NCBI RefSeq assembly: GCF_030247195.1
Contig: NC_080671.1
Span: forward strand, 102,349,845 to 102,413,844
Reading direction: 5' to 3'
Origin: Topomyia yanbarensis
Taxonomy: Eukaryota > Arthropoda > Insecta > Diptera > Culicidae
Length of the DNA stretch: 64,000 bases
Below the pieces are notes generated by a model, which did no database searches, was not told the DNA's origin, and saw only the letters and a list, made by a program, of their open reading frames with translations. The position numbers were made by a program, and so were the translations under genes. This document shows positions 34,212 through 47,427 of this stretch, piece by piece. The stretch's first letter is position 1. Each line of letters starts with the position of its first letter.

Positions 34212-34741
34212 TGTGTGCTTTTCAAGTTTAGCTTTTAGCCAATCGTATCAGGACGCTTATTTAGGAATGTTTAAATTTTCGAATGTTATGTTCCAGAGCT
34301 GTGCGATCTTATTATGTACTCTTTCCGGTGTCCCGGCAGGTCGGGCAGCTGAAATGTCCTGATTTTCCTTAAAGACTTTTATTTTTTGGCACAACATTTT
34401 ACGCTAGTTACTGTGAAAGTATGTTTAAAAATCAATTATAAATTATTACAAGTGAAATATAAAAACATCAAAAGGTAAGAGTATAATAACTAGCTTTCAT
34501 TAGTCAGTAAGACACTGAAGTCGGTAGAAAAAAGAAAAAAAAACTAAACTATTACAGTCAAGTAGCTCGTAGATCTTAAACTATTACGGGGGAAATGATT
34601 TTGTTCCAATGGAAAAAGAAATGTTAGAATTACGAAGGTTTGGTCACTTTCGTTGCAAGTGTGAGTGAAACTGGAATTTATTATGATTTAACTTTAAGGC
34701 AAGTAGTTAAGAACCTATTCTAGTTATGTAGGAACTGATTC

Positions 34742-34747
34742 AATAAA
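34742..34747 (+). terminator. Polyadenylation signal AATAAA of ATAD1
   Basis: First good AATAAA on the plus strand after the ATAD1 stop codon, which would give a 3' UTR of about 550 bases. The 3' UTR (34212-34741) shows no inserted repeat. Confidence 0.55.
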
Positions 34748-34759
34748 GATCGAATAACC

Positions 34760-35825
34760 CATTTCTGTTGCAATTAATTTGTTGTCATTAGAGTAATTCG
34801 TACTTTACTATATTGAGAATGAAGCAGGTTTGGTTTGAACTGATTGCGATGATATGTTACCATTTAGTTCCCTGAAAAAAGGCACATTATCTCAAGATGA
34901 CGTCCATGCCAGCTCGCCAAGTTTGTATTGTACTGTCGAATTCGTTTCTATCTCTTGACTGTCCTCATGTAAACAAACTTAATTTACGCAAATACAACTT
35001 TCTATTGTTTTTGTTTTATTTTGCTCATAATAACACTGGGACATACCTCGTAAGATCAGATGGATTTGAGCTGCTGCCTCTTTGCTAAACTTTACGAGTT
35101 TGAAAATGCTAAATAAGAGATAACGACACGCGGAACAAATAGCAATCTAATGGTATTGAGCTGAACCGACATTCTCTAATGACATGCTATTAGAAACGTT
35201 TCCACTACAAAACTGATAGGAAAACTAAAATTTTCGACAATCCTTTGGTTCATCCTAGACTTCATTTCAACTCATCTCAAGTGACTGTGTGGTGCGGCTT
35301 GCAAACGACTGGCATTGTGGGCGCATTTTTTTCAAAAATATTACTGGAGCCAACGTCAGCATCCATTGCCAATATCGAGACATGGTTGAGAACTGGTTGC
35401 TTCTACGTATTATTAAACAATATTTGGAAGACCTTCTGTCGATCTGCCGTTGCAACCATTGAAGACGATGTTTGATAAACGAATCCTATTAAAAAAGTGT
35501 AATGTCGATTGGCTGCTCCGACTAATTGCAAGCAACTGATGAGTTAGAGGCTAACATTGAATGCGTTATTCACGGAAATGCTCCAGTTCTTCTCAGTAAA
35601 ATGACCAAAATTAGACCGACCGAATGGGATTTTTAAAACATAGTCGCGGTGAAAATTTTTCTGAAATAATTTTGAAACATTCAATTGTAGACCATACCCA
35701 AGTAACAATTGAAATGCCAACAGGTTTTATTTAATTTTTATAAAAGCATGACTGAGTAAATATGGTTTTATCATTGTTTTTGACAAGGACATGTATTTTT
35801 TATGATTAATGAGTTTGAAGAACAC
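34760..35825. other. Non-coding, nothing recognised
   Basis: Short open frames exist (for example 35245-35475) without protein-family features. It may include decayed LINE sequence continuous with 35826-36212, but none could be aligned by eye. Confidence 0.4.
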
Positions 35826-36212
35826 TCACTCAATTTTTTTTACAAGAGTAATGAATGTTATTGGCAATTTTACAAGACGCTTGAGCCTCCTTTGACATCG
35901 TTTTTCAACCTCCACGGCACACTGAGGACAGCCATAAATACTCAACTTCCTTGTCTTTGTCTGACTCGGAGACGAGCAAAGAATGCGGTTACTAAGCATT
36001 GCGTTTGTCCAACATGAGATACGCGTCGCTTTCAGAATATACTGGATGGACACCTTGTCAAAAGCACTGTCAATATCTAGGGACACACACAAGCCGAATT
36101 GGTTGAGTGAGAAGGACTTTTCAATGCTGTAAACAATATCGTGAAGCAGAGCTATCGTAGATTTCCCACACTGATACACATGTTGCGTTTTGTGCAGTGG
36201 ATACCTATTCAA
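35826..36212 (-). pseudogene. Reverse-transcriptase fragment of a Jockey-type LINE
   Basis: The minus-strand frame reads KTQHVYQCGKSTIALLHDIV then SLDIDSAFDKVSIQYIL. This corresponds to the RT region in which an LDIxGAFD motif carries the first catalytic aspartate. NAMLSNRILCS and a worn GCPQ (the GxPQG motif) follow. Only about 125 residues remain, with no endonuclease part and no second catalytic DD, so this is a truncated dead copy. Confidence 0.75.
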
Positions 36213-36391
36213 CTAAACTAACGTTTGGAAGTCACCGCAGTGATCTTCCCAGGGGGGAACTAGAGCTTCCAATCCGGGAAATTATTTCCCGGTAATCCCG
36301 GAATTTTTGGATTTCCCGGGATTCCCGATTCCCGGAAAATTGTGTTTTCCCATTCCCGGGATTCGGGAATCCCGGGAAAAAAGATTTTTAA

Positions 36392-39300
36392 CACTCGGAA
36401 TACCAAGGGGGTAAAAAAAATGGGAACGCTTACTTTGACCGATCATATCTCAGCCGTTACATAATCGATTTTAAATCTGTCTTCACCAATAGAAAGGTAT
36501 ATCTTTTGTGAACACGTCAAATTAAAAAAATAGAAGAATAGAGTTTTCTACAGTAAGTTACAGTAAAAAGAGAATAACAAAGTCAGTGAGAAAAAAATAG
36601 GAACGCTTCTTTGACTTGCCATATCTTAGCTGTTTGCTCACCAATTTTAATTCTTTCTTCACCATTGGATAGGTAAATCTTTTATAAAAACAGTGAATAA
36701 AGAATGATGGAAAGCAAATTTGTATATCTGAAGTAATTGTAGAAAAAGTAATTGAGAGTCAGTGCAGACGAAATGAGTTTTTCTGTTCAAACAATCGTAT
36801 CACGACCATTTGTCAACCAATTTCAATTTTCATTACACCAATGCAATCCTTAGAGCTTCTAGACTTGTAATATATGCAATAAATAGTAGATTTTCAAAAA
36901 TTACTATATTTTTTCGAGTTTTTAGGAGATAAGATTTTTACAATGTACGTGGCATACGGCATTGAAATTCTTTGCGACTTGTTGGTTTTACGGTTTGAAA
37001 ATTACCTGTTTACTCAATAGTTCTACATAATATACATGGATATTATTATATCAAAATGTTTGCACAAACGTGGAGAAACACAATATTGTATGTAAGTTAC
37101 TAAATAATAGAGTGTGTTAGGACGATTCAGTAAATACGAAGAAGTTCAGAATTTTAAAATATTCGTCATATAACTTCAAATTTGAAGCGATGACCTATAC
37201 ATTTTAATACACCAATCGATTGTAATTGATAGCGGCTACAATTTCTGAAAAAAGACATTTTTATATTTCCTCAAAAAATAGCCAAAAGTACGTAGAAGTA
37301 CAGAAATTTCATTTAGTTCGCAAATAACGTCGAATTCAAAGCGATGGCCTATACCTTTTTATATACCAATCGATTATAATTGATTTTGGTTACAATTTCT
37401 GGAAGAACAATTTATTATATTTTCTCAAAAATAGACAAAAGTACGTAGAACTAGAGTAATTTCATTTAGTTGACAAATAACTTCAAGTATTCAAATCTAT
37501 CACCTATGCAATTTAGACACCAATCGTTTGTAATTGATTTTGGCTACAATTTCTGAAAGAACAAATTTTTATATTTTCTCAAAAAAATAGCCAAAAATAC
37601 GTACAAGTACAGAAATTTCATTTAGTGGGTAAATAACGTCGAATTTAAAGGGATGATTTATACTTTTTTAATACACCAATCGATTGTAATTGATGGTGGC
37701 TACAATTTCTGAAAGAACACATTTTTATATTTTCTCAAAAAATAGACAAAATACGTAGAAGTACGGGAATTTGATTTAGTTGGCAAATAAGGTCAAATTC
37801 AAAGTGATGACTACACTTTTATATATACCAATGGATTGTAATTGATTTCAGCTACAATTGTTGCAAGATAAACTTTTCATATTTTCCCAAAAAACGACAA
37901 AAATACGTAGAAGTACAGAAATTTCGTCTGATTGGCACATAACTGCGAATTTCCGTACTTCTACGTATTTTTGGCTAATTTTTGAGAAAATATAAACAAT
38001 TGTTCTTTCAGAAATTGTAGCCGCCATCAATTACAATAGATTGGTGTATAAATAGTGTAGGCCATCCCTTTTAATTTGCAGTTATTTGCCAATCAAACGA
38101 AATTTCTGTACTTCTACGTATTTTTGTCGTTTTTTTAAAAGAAAATATAAAAAGTTTATCTTGCAACAATTGTAGCCGAAATCAATTACAATCGATTGGT
38201 GTATAAAAAAGTATAAATCATCCCTTAGAATTCGACGTTATTTACCCACTAAATGAAATTTCTGTGCTTATACGTATTTTTGGCTTTTTTTTTATAAAAT
38301 ATAAAAATATGTTCTTTCAGAAATTGTAGCCAAAATCAATTACAATCGATTGGTGTATAAATTGCATCGGTAATAGCTTTGAATACTTAAAGTTATTTGT
38401 CAACTAAATGAAATTACTGTAGTTCTACGTACTTTTGTCTATTTATGAGAAAATATAAAAATCGTTCTTCCAGAAATTGTAACCAAAATCAATTATAATC
38501 GATTGGTATATAAAAAGGTATAGGCCATCACTTTGAATTCGACGTTATTTGCGAACTAAATGAAATTTCTGTACTTCTACGTACTTTTGGCTATTTTTTG
38601 AGAAAATATAAAAATGTGTTTTTTCAGAAATTGTAGCCGCCATCAATTACAATCGACTGGTGTATTAAAATGTATAAATCATCGCTTCAAATTTGAAGTT
38701 ATATGACGAATATTTTAAAATTCTGAACTTCTTCGTATTTACTGAATCGTCCTAACACACTCTATTATTTAGTAGCTTACATACAATATTGTGTTTCTCC
38801 ACATTTGTGCAAACATTTTGATATAATAATATCCATGTATATTATGTAGAACTATTGAGTAAACAGGTAATTTTCAAACCGTAAAACCAACAAGTCGCAA
38901 AGAATTTCAATGCCGTATGCCACGTACATTGTAAAAATCTTATCTCCTAAAAACTCGAAAAAGTATAGTAATTTTTGAAAATATACTATTTATTGCATAT
39001 ATTACAAGTCTAGAAGCTCTAAGGATTGCATTGGTGTAAGGAAAATTGAAATTGGTTGACAAATGGTCGTGATACGATTGTTTGAACAGAAAAACTCATT
39101 TCGTCTGTACTGAATCTCAATTACTGTTTTTACAATTACTTCAGATATACAAATTTGTTTTTCATCGTTCTTTGTTCACTGTTTTTATAAAAGATTTACC
39201 TATCCAATGGTGAAGAAAGAATTAAAATTGGTGAGCAATCAGCTAAGATATGGCAAGTCAAAGAAGCGTTCCCATTTTTTTTCTCACTGACTTTGTTATA

Positions 39301-39511
39301 CTCTTTTTACTGTAACATACGGTAGACAACTCTATTCTTCTATTTTTTTTTATTTGACGTATTCACTAAAGACATATCTTTCTATTGGTGAAGACAGATT
39401 TGAAATCGATTATGTAACGGCTGAGATATGACCGATTAAAGTAAGCGTTCCCATTTTTTTAGACCCCCTTGGTAGTCCGCGTAACTTTTTACCCCCTTGG
39501 TATTCCGAGTG
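36392..39511. mobile_element. TTAA-flanked 3.1-kb giant palindrome with tandem subrepeats
   Basis: Ends are CACTCGGAATACCAAGGGGG and CCCCCTTGGTATTCCGAGTG, with TTAA on both sides (36388-36391 and 39512-39515), the target duplicated by piggyBac-type transposases. The two arms of about 1.55 kb are reverse complements over their full length. The centre is near 37945. Each arm ends inward in about five tandem units of roughly 154 bp marked by CAATCGATTGTAATTGAT (left starts near 37211, 37366, 37521, 37674 and 37826). No protein is encoded. The piggyBac link rests only on TTAA. Confidence 0.85.
37170..38760. repeat. Five-plus-five ~154-bp subrepeats in mirror order
   Basis: Each unit contains TACGTAGAAGTACAGAAATT, then a CAAATAACGTCGAATT-like block, then CAATCGATTGTAATTGAT and TATTTTCTCAAAAAATAG. 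Five units run up to the centre and five run away from it in reverse complement, at about 153-155-bp spacing. Units differ from each other by roughly 10%, but each left unit closely matches its mirror partner. Confidence 0.85.
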
Positions 39512-41555
39512 TTAATGTATTCCAAAAGGTTTAGGTTCTGCGAAAGAAATTCTGTAGGAAATATTTTTACCGTCAAACATTTGGAGTGAGTAGTGAATGC
39601 AGATTGTAGCGTTAGTGACGCGCGGCAATTTCTTAAAAAATCGATGAGTGTATGTTACAAAACTTGGGATGGTTTTTAGTGATATCATGCTTAACGCAAA
39701 AGCAATTTAAAAAAAGGAATGTTTTTAGAACGTCTGCAGAAATATTTGGTCGGTTCATTGAATGCATATTTCGTCTAATTTGTTATACCGTAGGTGTAAT
39801 GTTTGTAAATTTTTGAATGAATGAAAAGAAATACATAACGCTGTATCTGTCCAACATCATTCGCATCCAAACTCAGGACAGATATACATGCAATCAAACG
39901 GGTTTGAAAACTTTTCGATTAATTCTTTTGTTTTCAAGAAAATCATTCACCTTTTTATTTTTCTTCTGCACGGAAAGATAGAAATCAGCTCTAGTGCTAA
40001 ATCCTATTTCTGTTTTTAAATTAGTTGAATTTAACAACAAATTCCTAAAAATAACAAGCGATTTAGTTAAAATTCAGCTTTTATTTTTCTAATTAAGTTT
40101 TTGTTTTTAAGAGAAGGTTTTAGTTAAATAAAATCCAGGACACAATCCAGCAAAAAAAACTAAAACTAAAATTTGCATTTTCAACTTTGTTTGCGGTTGA
40201 ATTTAGGAATGAAAACAGCATTCTCAACCAAATAGATAAAGAATGCTATTTTGTTCTTTCGGGGCTGTGTATATATGCTATGAAAATTCAGCACGGCGAA
40301 TACCAAAAACCTTTACTGAATTTTATAACCAGAAACATTGTTAAAAACAGAACAGTTGTTGCTCATGTCAAATTCACTTGAGCGAAAAAAATAAATTGTT
40401 ATAGTCATTGGTGTTGTGGCAGATGTTTGCACAAAATATTTTGTGAATTAACGTTGTTTAGTTTTAGTTCAAAAGGATTATTGTCAATAAGTAGTGCACA
40501 GATAAAATGAGAAGTTAATGTTGCATGAAATTGTCCACGAAAAGTGTAGTATTTTGGTTGAAAATGGTGGTAAGTTTTTATTTTTCTCTTATATTCTGGC
40601 CTGGTGGAGTGAAATTGTGGCAATGTATGTATTGTCAATAAAGAAGACTTAATGTCAGTGAAACAATTATAGTACCATCGCATAATGTATTTATTTAGTA
40701 TGTTTACGTCCGTTTAGTTCCCTACGTATAAGATGTGTCAGAGGTGGATGTTAAGCGCCATTTTGACATCCAAGATGGTGACTCCCGGTTAATAAAAAAA
40801 ACACAATCAGTATAGGAATTTAAAAAAATGACTGACGAGTGACTGTCGATAGATGATGTTTAGCGCCATTTCAAAATAAAAAATGGCGACTTTCGGTTTA
40901 ACGAAGTTCCGAAAATCCAAGTTGGCAACTTTACACACATATTTAAAGCAAAATATGTGTTATTGAATCCTATCATTTATTGTTTATAACTTCAAATAAC
41001 AAACTTATTGGTCTGAAAATATTTTTTTATCGCAACAACAATAAAATTTTGTTTTCAATAAAATCATTTTTAATTTCAGTAATTTTGTTTTAATTTCAAT
41101 AAAATATTTATTAAAAAATGGAATAATATATTTTTTGAAACAATAAATAAATTTTATTGAAATCAAAATAAATCAATTTACTGTCGCCCGACCAATAATT
41201 TTATTATTGAATTTAATCCATGTTTTTTTCATTGAACTTACAAATCTTTTTTCAGCTTGTAAGTTATGAGAAATTCTATAATCTAATCACAGTTTTTTCG
41301 AAATGGAGGTGACGAATAGGTATTAGAGGTCGATGTTTTTTGGGGTTTTATGTGATTAATCCAGAAATTATGACAGATTCAAATAAAGAATATTTGTCAA
41401 AGTTAATGGTTCACGTTTTTAGATCCCATTTACGGGAATATATTCCTAACAAGAAATTGTTATAAGCCAAGGTTAGGAACCAAGAAAAAATTCTCGCAAA
41501 TAGTCATCAATTCTATTCGAAAACAACTACACTGAATGAGTTACAGAATTATATT

Positions 41556-41640
41556 CATCTTGATTGGGTTAACCCTTTGCGACGCGAGTTTTTCATCTTG
41601 ATTGAGTTAACCATTCGCGACGCGAGTTTTTTCATTGTTA
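41556..41640. repeat. Tandem duplication of a ~46-bp unit
   Basis: TCATCTTGATTGGGTTAACC with GCGACGCGAGTTTTT is followed at once by a second copy with small changes (TCATCTTGATTGAGTTAACC). Confidence 0.7.
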
Positions 41641-42249
41641 ATACTGTTATTTTTAGCTTTATATAGGTTTTAGGGGTCACTGATTCTGATTCTGACGTCA
41701 AAAATGTAAAATTTAAAATGCGGATCCAGTATAACGACTATGCGAACCAAAAAACCGTGAATCGAGTTTTATACTGATGGTAACAAAATTTGCCAAATTC
41801 GTGAAAATGGTTGCCATTTTGTAGGCGCCATTTTGAATTTTCGAACTCTGGCATCAGAATCGTAATCAGTGACCCCAAAAACTCTCGTTAATCGAGTTTT
41901 ATGCGCATTTTTTTTTTCTAAAAAACTGACCTACGAAAAATTCTGCCAAAAATATATTATTTAGTTCAATATTTGAGATACTTTCAAAAAAATGTTTGAG
42001 TCTCTAGGTCTTTTAGTTCAGACACAGCCGAATTTATTGTAAAAACGAGATTTTCGAGTTTTAATTGTTTATAACTAATAAGTAATTAACAAATTCACAT
42101 ATTTTTTGTGCTAGTTATACTCCTTACATCTCTAAGAGTTGATTAAAGGAAGAAATCGTTTTTAGATATCAACGCCAACTAGAAATCAAATGAAAACTTA
42201 GGAGAAGTAAGTGGGACGTGTACGCCCCTCCACGTCGCAATGTTTGAGG

Positions 42250-42965
42250 AGGTTGGAGGGGGTGCAAAGGTTTCAGCATGAAAAAAACACTTTTTTGAGA
42301 TTTTTTTAAAACTTAGCGTGAAGCGAATTGATTAAAACTTTTATACATCACAGTGAATTATTTCAATAACATGTTATAATTTTTCTATGCAAAAATATCG
42401 ACAAACGACTCGGTGACGAAGCTTTTTGTAGAACGCCTCGGGAAAAACATAATTTGCGGTGTTACCTGCCATTCAAAAACTACTCAACCGATTTCTTTCA
42501 AACTTTGCATAACATTTAATAACATTCTATAAAAAAATACCTAACTCCTACGTAGAGTTTTTAAGATAAATTTTCAATTAGGGGTTTTTTACTCATTTAA
42601 TTTTTTCTCGCTTCGCGAAAAATTCCAGCTTTTTATTAGTAAACACCCCTTTAATCGGAAAATTATCTCAAAAACTCAACATAGGAGTTAGATATTTTTT
42701 ACCTAGAATGTGTATGCAAAGTTTGAAATAAATCGGTTGAGTAGTTTTTGAATGGCAGGTAACACCGCAAATCATGTTTTTTCCAGAGACAAAAAGCATC
42801 GTCACCGAGTTGCTTGTCGATAGTTTTGCCTAGAAAAATTACAGCATGTTATTGAAAAAAATGCACTATAATATACAAAAATTTTGATCAATTCGCTACA
42901 CAAAAAGCTCTAAAAAAATTCGCAGAAGTGTTTTTTACGCTGAAACCTTTACCCCCCCCCCCTTA
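42250..42965. repeat. Foldback with ~345-bp arms
   Basis: Left and right arms pair around 42605, for example GCGGTGTTACCTGCCATTCA against TGAATGGCAGGTAACACCGC. The outer tip ends in a run of about 12 C on the right (42951-42962). No coding sequence. Confidence 0.75.
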
Positions 42966-43769
42966 AAAAAATTTCGTTAAACCGGATGTCGCCATTTTGG
43001 ATTTGAAAATGGTGCTAAACATTGTCCTCCGACACCCTCGTCAAAACCATTTCGAAAATACCCTTATTGATTGTATTCTAAAGGCTTCAACTGACTCAAA
43101 TTAATGTCGAAATATAAGTTTAAAAAGCAGGAATTTTATTTGTTTAAATCAGTAGAAAAAACGCTAAATTTAACCGAAGCTGTCGTAAATTTAAAAACTG
43201 GACATTCTAAATTTAACTACGAAAAATTTTAAATTTAAAAACAGAATGGCTTAAACTCAAAACTGACATTTGTTGAAATCAACTGAGGAAAAAACTAGAT
43301 TGAACAAAACAACCTCCCTAAAATTAGCACATTTTTCAGGAATTCAACTAAATAACTAGATAATTTTAATGCCAAAAAGTTTTGAATTTAGAGTATATAT
43401 TAGTTGAAATAACAGAAAATAGCGCTAAATTCAGCACAAAATTTAGTTGAAAAGATGGAGAATGTGTCTCCGCTAAAAGTGACAGCATCATTTTCTCGCC
43501 AAATCAGCAGAGAAAACAGAAATTCCAACTAGCATTTTAGCTCTTTTCAGGAAGATCGAGAACAACTAATCAAAATCAGCAAATTGAGAATTTGCTTAGT
43601 TGTCCTAAATAATAACTAATTAAATTCAGTAAATCAACTAAGGTTTTCGCATCTGAGCCGAATTTTGGTTCTCCGTGTGTATTCCCGGGATTTTCCGGGA
43701 AATTTATTATTTATTTCCCGAATCCCGGGAAGCTGAAAACAGTCGAGAAATGGAAGCTCTAGAGAGAAA

Positions 43770-44600
43770 CTTTGTCCGCTCTGCTTCGTTCTCCTTGGCG
43801 ATTAACTGTGGAGGAGAGCTTGGCTCGTTAGATGGATCCTCCACAGTGAGAACGGTCGGTGACTCGATTTCTTGATGTTTGGCCGGGGTAGCGAAGACAC
43901 TCCTTGACGTTAAGCTTACCCCTTAATGGCGAATCGACACCGCTTTTACGTGTGCTTATACTCCGGCACTCTTCGACGGATTTAACTGGCCATCACACGT
44001 GTGCACTTCACTTCACTGGCAATAGTGGCGGCCAGGGCCGTCGAGAGCCGCTTTGGGCCCCAAGGCTTGTATTACTGCCGGGCCCATTTAAACCTAAGCC
44101 CTCTAGTTCAGCATGAGTTAATATCTCTTCAGTCATGGAAAACTTGTGAGTCCGTGGTTTCTCTTTGTCTCCGGTCGACTCATATTGCCATATCCATATA
44201 TAGCGTGCTAGAGAGGTGAATTTCGACAGCTTCTTATTTCTTGGTATCCAAATTGAGTAAAATTGCCATAGTTACGAGTTTGTCAATTTGCGGGTACTCT
44301 GGAATCAGGAATCAGTAGCGTCTGGTTCAAATGGCACTTTCTCCGTGTTGATCGGAGATTTGTGCCTTGCCATGAATAGTTTTTTCGTCATTTCCCCGAT
44401 GGGAAGGATTGGGGAAGTAGTAAGGTCAGGGGTAAGGAATATACCCAAGAGACCACGAAGCATTATTTAATGGCTTTAGATATGTTCTATATTCGCATAC
44501 AAAATATATACTTTACGGCTTCATAATGCTATAGAGATCATTAAAGCACACTTAGTTCCGGAAAAGGCGAAATAGTGTGTCCGAATAGAGCTAGTTCAGA
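43770..44600. other. Non-coding, moderately G+C-rich, nothing recognised
   Basis: The composition is more balanced than the neighbouring DNA, but no frame carries a recognisable protein and no clear repeat ends were found. Confidence 0.4.
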
Positions 44601-44610
44601 AGCACCTTAA

Positions 44611-45129
44611 CCCATTATATCCCAGGGGTTTCCAAAAGTGAGCCAAATGCAGTGATATCTTCAATTCCATCAAAAAATGTATCAAAGACTATGGGAAAAA
44701 TAAAATCGCCGCTTAAAATGGTTTTGAGAATGAAAATATCTCGTGCAAAAAAATTCGTACGATTAAATAAAAACAACAAATTTTAAGTTGTTTCCCATAT
44801 TTCTTCGGATTTTCTGATAGACAACACTTCTTTTATACCTGTGGGAACGTTTTGTCACATAATGGAATTATTAGAACGAATTCCAACAATAAAATCTATC
44901 TAAATGTATTGCTTACTTTTCAGCCGCCATTTGCCCCTACTATGGACGGTTCAAAAATGTAAATAAAATTACAAAAAATGGCAGCAGTCTTTTTTAACAA
45001 TGAAATATGAGGTGTAAAGATACTGTTAGTGCAATAATAAAGCAGTTAGATGCCAAAATTCTACAGTAAATACTCGTTAAACGATGGATAGTTCTGCGTA
45101 TGAAATTTCATACGCTAGGATATAATGAG
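44611..45129. mobile_element. TTAA-flanked MITE, piggyBac-like
   Basis: 519 bp with ends CCCATTATATCCCAG and CTAGGATATAATGAG, flanked by TTAA at 44607-44610 and 45130-45133. A terminal CCC plus TTAA target matches piggyBac-type elements. No coding capacity. Confidence 0.75.
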
Positions 45130-45133
45130 TTAA

Positions 45134-46120
45134 TGGCTGTCACCAATGTTAGTATAGAGCCGCTTATTTAAAAATAATTCTTCCCTCCTTTATCGACACA
45201 ACAAAAGAAAAAAACAACTTTCCATAAAGTCCCCACCCCTTCTCTCTTCTTTCGTTTGTTTGAATTGACGATTTAGTGTCTATAGAGATGAGGTTCGATC
45301 CGCAGTCGAAAAGCTCGTCTCAATTTGGTATACGCGTTTGATCACTGATCTGTGAGAAGATTTGCATGTATACTTGGTTTATTCTAAACCTTAAATCATT
45401 TATTACATGAAGGCATATGAGTTTAGGTGACTATTGGAACGCGTGCGTAATACGTAATACGTAATACGTCTTACGTATATTTGTTATCGTTCGGTGTTTC
45501 CAAGCATTATAAGAAGATTCTATATTAGCACTTAGAGTTTTCTGTAAAAACTTCATAGCATTTATCTTCAAAAGCTTTTTAGGACGATGTGACTATGTTC
45601 TTTTTGTCGATATAGTGCTACATTTAATGCTTTACATTTTAGGTATATTGGAGCATTAAAAATACTTGTATATGGCTAGTTAGCAATGGAAATGCTAACT
45701 TATAGCTTACCTAGAGTTTTAAATTAGTGTTTATGGTTACTTGGGTAACGACACAGAACAATTAAAACAGAGCATTCTGCACCCCCGGAAGGATGCTGAA
45801 CGATCTGCAGGTGCTACAATAGCAGGAATAATACTTCCAACCCACGGAGGGATTCAGAATTTTTATTTTAACAGTAAGCGGATATATTTCGTTTCGCGAA
45901 ACAAACGCTTCTGCTTGATCGATGGTCTGTAACATAATCAGCACGCTATGTCTAACATGGTGAAATTGTAGGGTGCAAACATTGGCCATCTTAAGCTCCA
46001 TTTGTACTTTTAACAATGGATCTTAAGGATCGTCTCGAAAAGTAAACAGGAATACAGTTTGACCACAATCGGCAACTTTCTGCTTGTAATCGTCACTCAT
46101 TTTTTCGACATAGTGGGTTT
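45134..46120. other. Non-coding with a small TAATACG microsatellite
   Basis: About 45445-45477 contains GTAATACGTAATACGTAATA and slight variants. Nothing else was recognised. Confidence 0.5.
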
Positions 46121-46549
46121 GAACACACTCAAAAAAACCTATTTTAATCCACCTAGCGGTGCAATTGTGCCTTTCTCAATCATGAATCACGAGAATGTGT
46201 GCGTTGTTTATATTCATTAAAAGCTTTTAAATGCATATATTACATTTTATTATTATACATCACATGACAACTATATACAGGAAAATAAATCATTATTCGA
46301 GTTCTAAAATTTTGTAAAAGAAAAAACAGCCACGGTAATATTGAACTGAAAAAAGGTGCGAAATCGGCAAAGTCCCAAAAAGTAGATTTTTATAAAAAAA
46401 TTTTTTCGAGATAACATAAAATCTCGACGTTTCATGCATTTTAAAGATGTTTGGCATCAAAAATACGAATTCGATTTCTGAAATTTCATGGGGTCCCCCC
46501 TTTGAAAAAAAAAAATTGAGTTCCGACTTATATGGGAATTTCATATGTG

Positions 46550-47345
46550 ACCGGACGATTTAGTCTATATTTCCGGACCCATATAAGCGATCCGTACGAA
46601 ATTTTATAGACATCTTTGGGGATATTATAGCTATCATTTGGGACTAAGTTTGTGAAAATCGGCCCAACCATTTCCGGGAAACTGATGTGAGTTCGTAAAT
46701 ATTGAAAGATGGCCGCTTTTCCCGGGCCCTTCCGGAACCATCTATGGTGGTCAATGTAGTCAACGAAAGTTTGGTTGGCCGTCGGTGACCTAGAACAGCA
46801 AATTTAAGTTGTTTGAGAGACATTTTAGCGAAATTTTTACCTTTTTTGCTTTCATCGGAGCATCGGTTTGAATCACAATTTGCTGTGTGATCGTACGCCA
46901 CAACCTGTAACTCCGGAACCGGAGGTCGGATCGGGATGAAATTAAATAGTCATTTACAACACCTTTCATTTGAGACTAAGTTTGGTTGATTCGGTCTAGC
47001 CATCTCCGAGAAACCGATGCGACTGTTATTCTGAATTTGGATACTTCCGCCGGGGCTTCCAGAACCGATGATGGTGGCCAAAGAGACTTTGAATGGATGT
47101 TAGTGACCTAATACTACAAATCGAAGCAGTTGTGGTCATATTTTGGAAAAATTTTCACCTTTATACATTCATTGCAGAATTTATTAAAATCGACATTTTC
47201 TGCGTGATCGTGCTCACCACCCTGTAATTCCGGAACCGGAAGTCGGATCCATCAGAAATTCAATGGCAGCCTATGGGCACGTTGCACCTTTCATTTGAAA
47301 CTAAGTTTGTCAAAATCGGTTCAGCCATCTCTGAGAAAAATGAGT
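46550..47345. repeat. Three degenerate ~320-bp tandem units
   Basis: Units start near 46575, 46915 and 47229. Each carries CCGGAACCGGARGTCGGATC or a decayed form, then TTCATTTGARACTAAGTTTG, then CCATCTCYGAGAAA. Such arrays lead into the GACATTTGCCGAACTCGACG-type sequence at 47421, a pattern I associate with mosquito interspersed repeats. Confidence 0.65.
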
Positions 47346-47358
47346 GACATTTTTGGTC

Positions 47359-47427
47359 ACATACACACACAGACGCACATACACACACATACATACATAC
47401 ACACATACATACATACGCACAGACATT
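47359..47427. repeat. CA-rich microsatellite
   Basis: Mixed CACA, CATA and CAGA repeats, for example ACACACACATACATACATAC. Confidence 0.85.

Larger units (their letters stand above)
39969..43677. repeat. Possible 3.7-kb element with CACGGA ends
   Basis: Left end CACGGAAAGATAGAAATCAG and right end TTTTGGTTCTCCGTG are imperfect inverted repeats. Nearby sequence at both ends is full of AATTTAGTTGAAATT-like words. Non-coding. Further inverted repeats lie inside (40730-40925 against 42965-43060, and 42250-42965). Confidence 0.45.
36250..43760. repeat. Possible outer element with TTCCCGGGATT-rich ends
   Basis: The left end (about 36255-36380) and right end (about 43681-43756) are in inverted orientation: CTAGAGCTTCCA against TGGAAGCTCTAG, then repeated CCCGGGATTCGGGAA-type palindromes. 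Between them are two other large inverted-repeat elements. If real, this is a single host element opened by two insertions. The match is short and the call tentative. Confidence 0.4.

Noticed and set aside
35245..35475. 76-codon open frame at 35.2 kb
   Set aside because: No family features, an antisense frame of similar length, and no splice partners.
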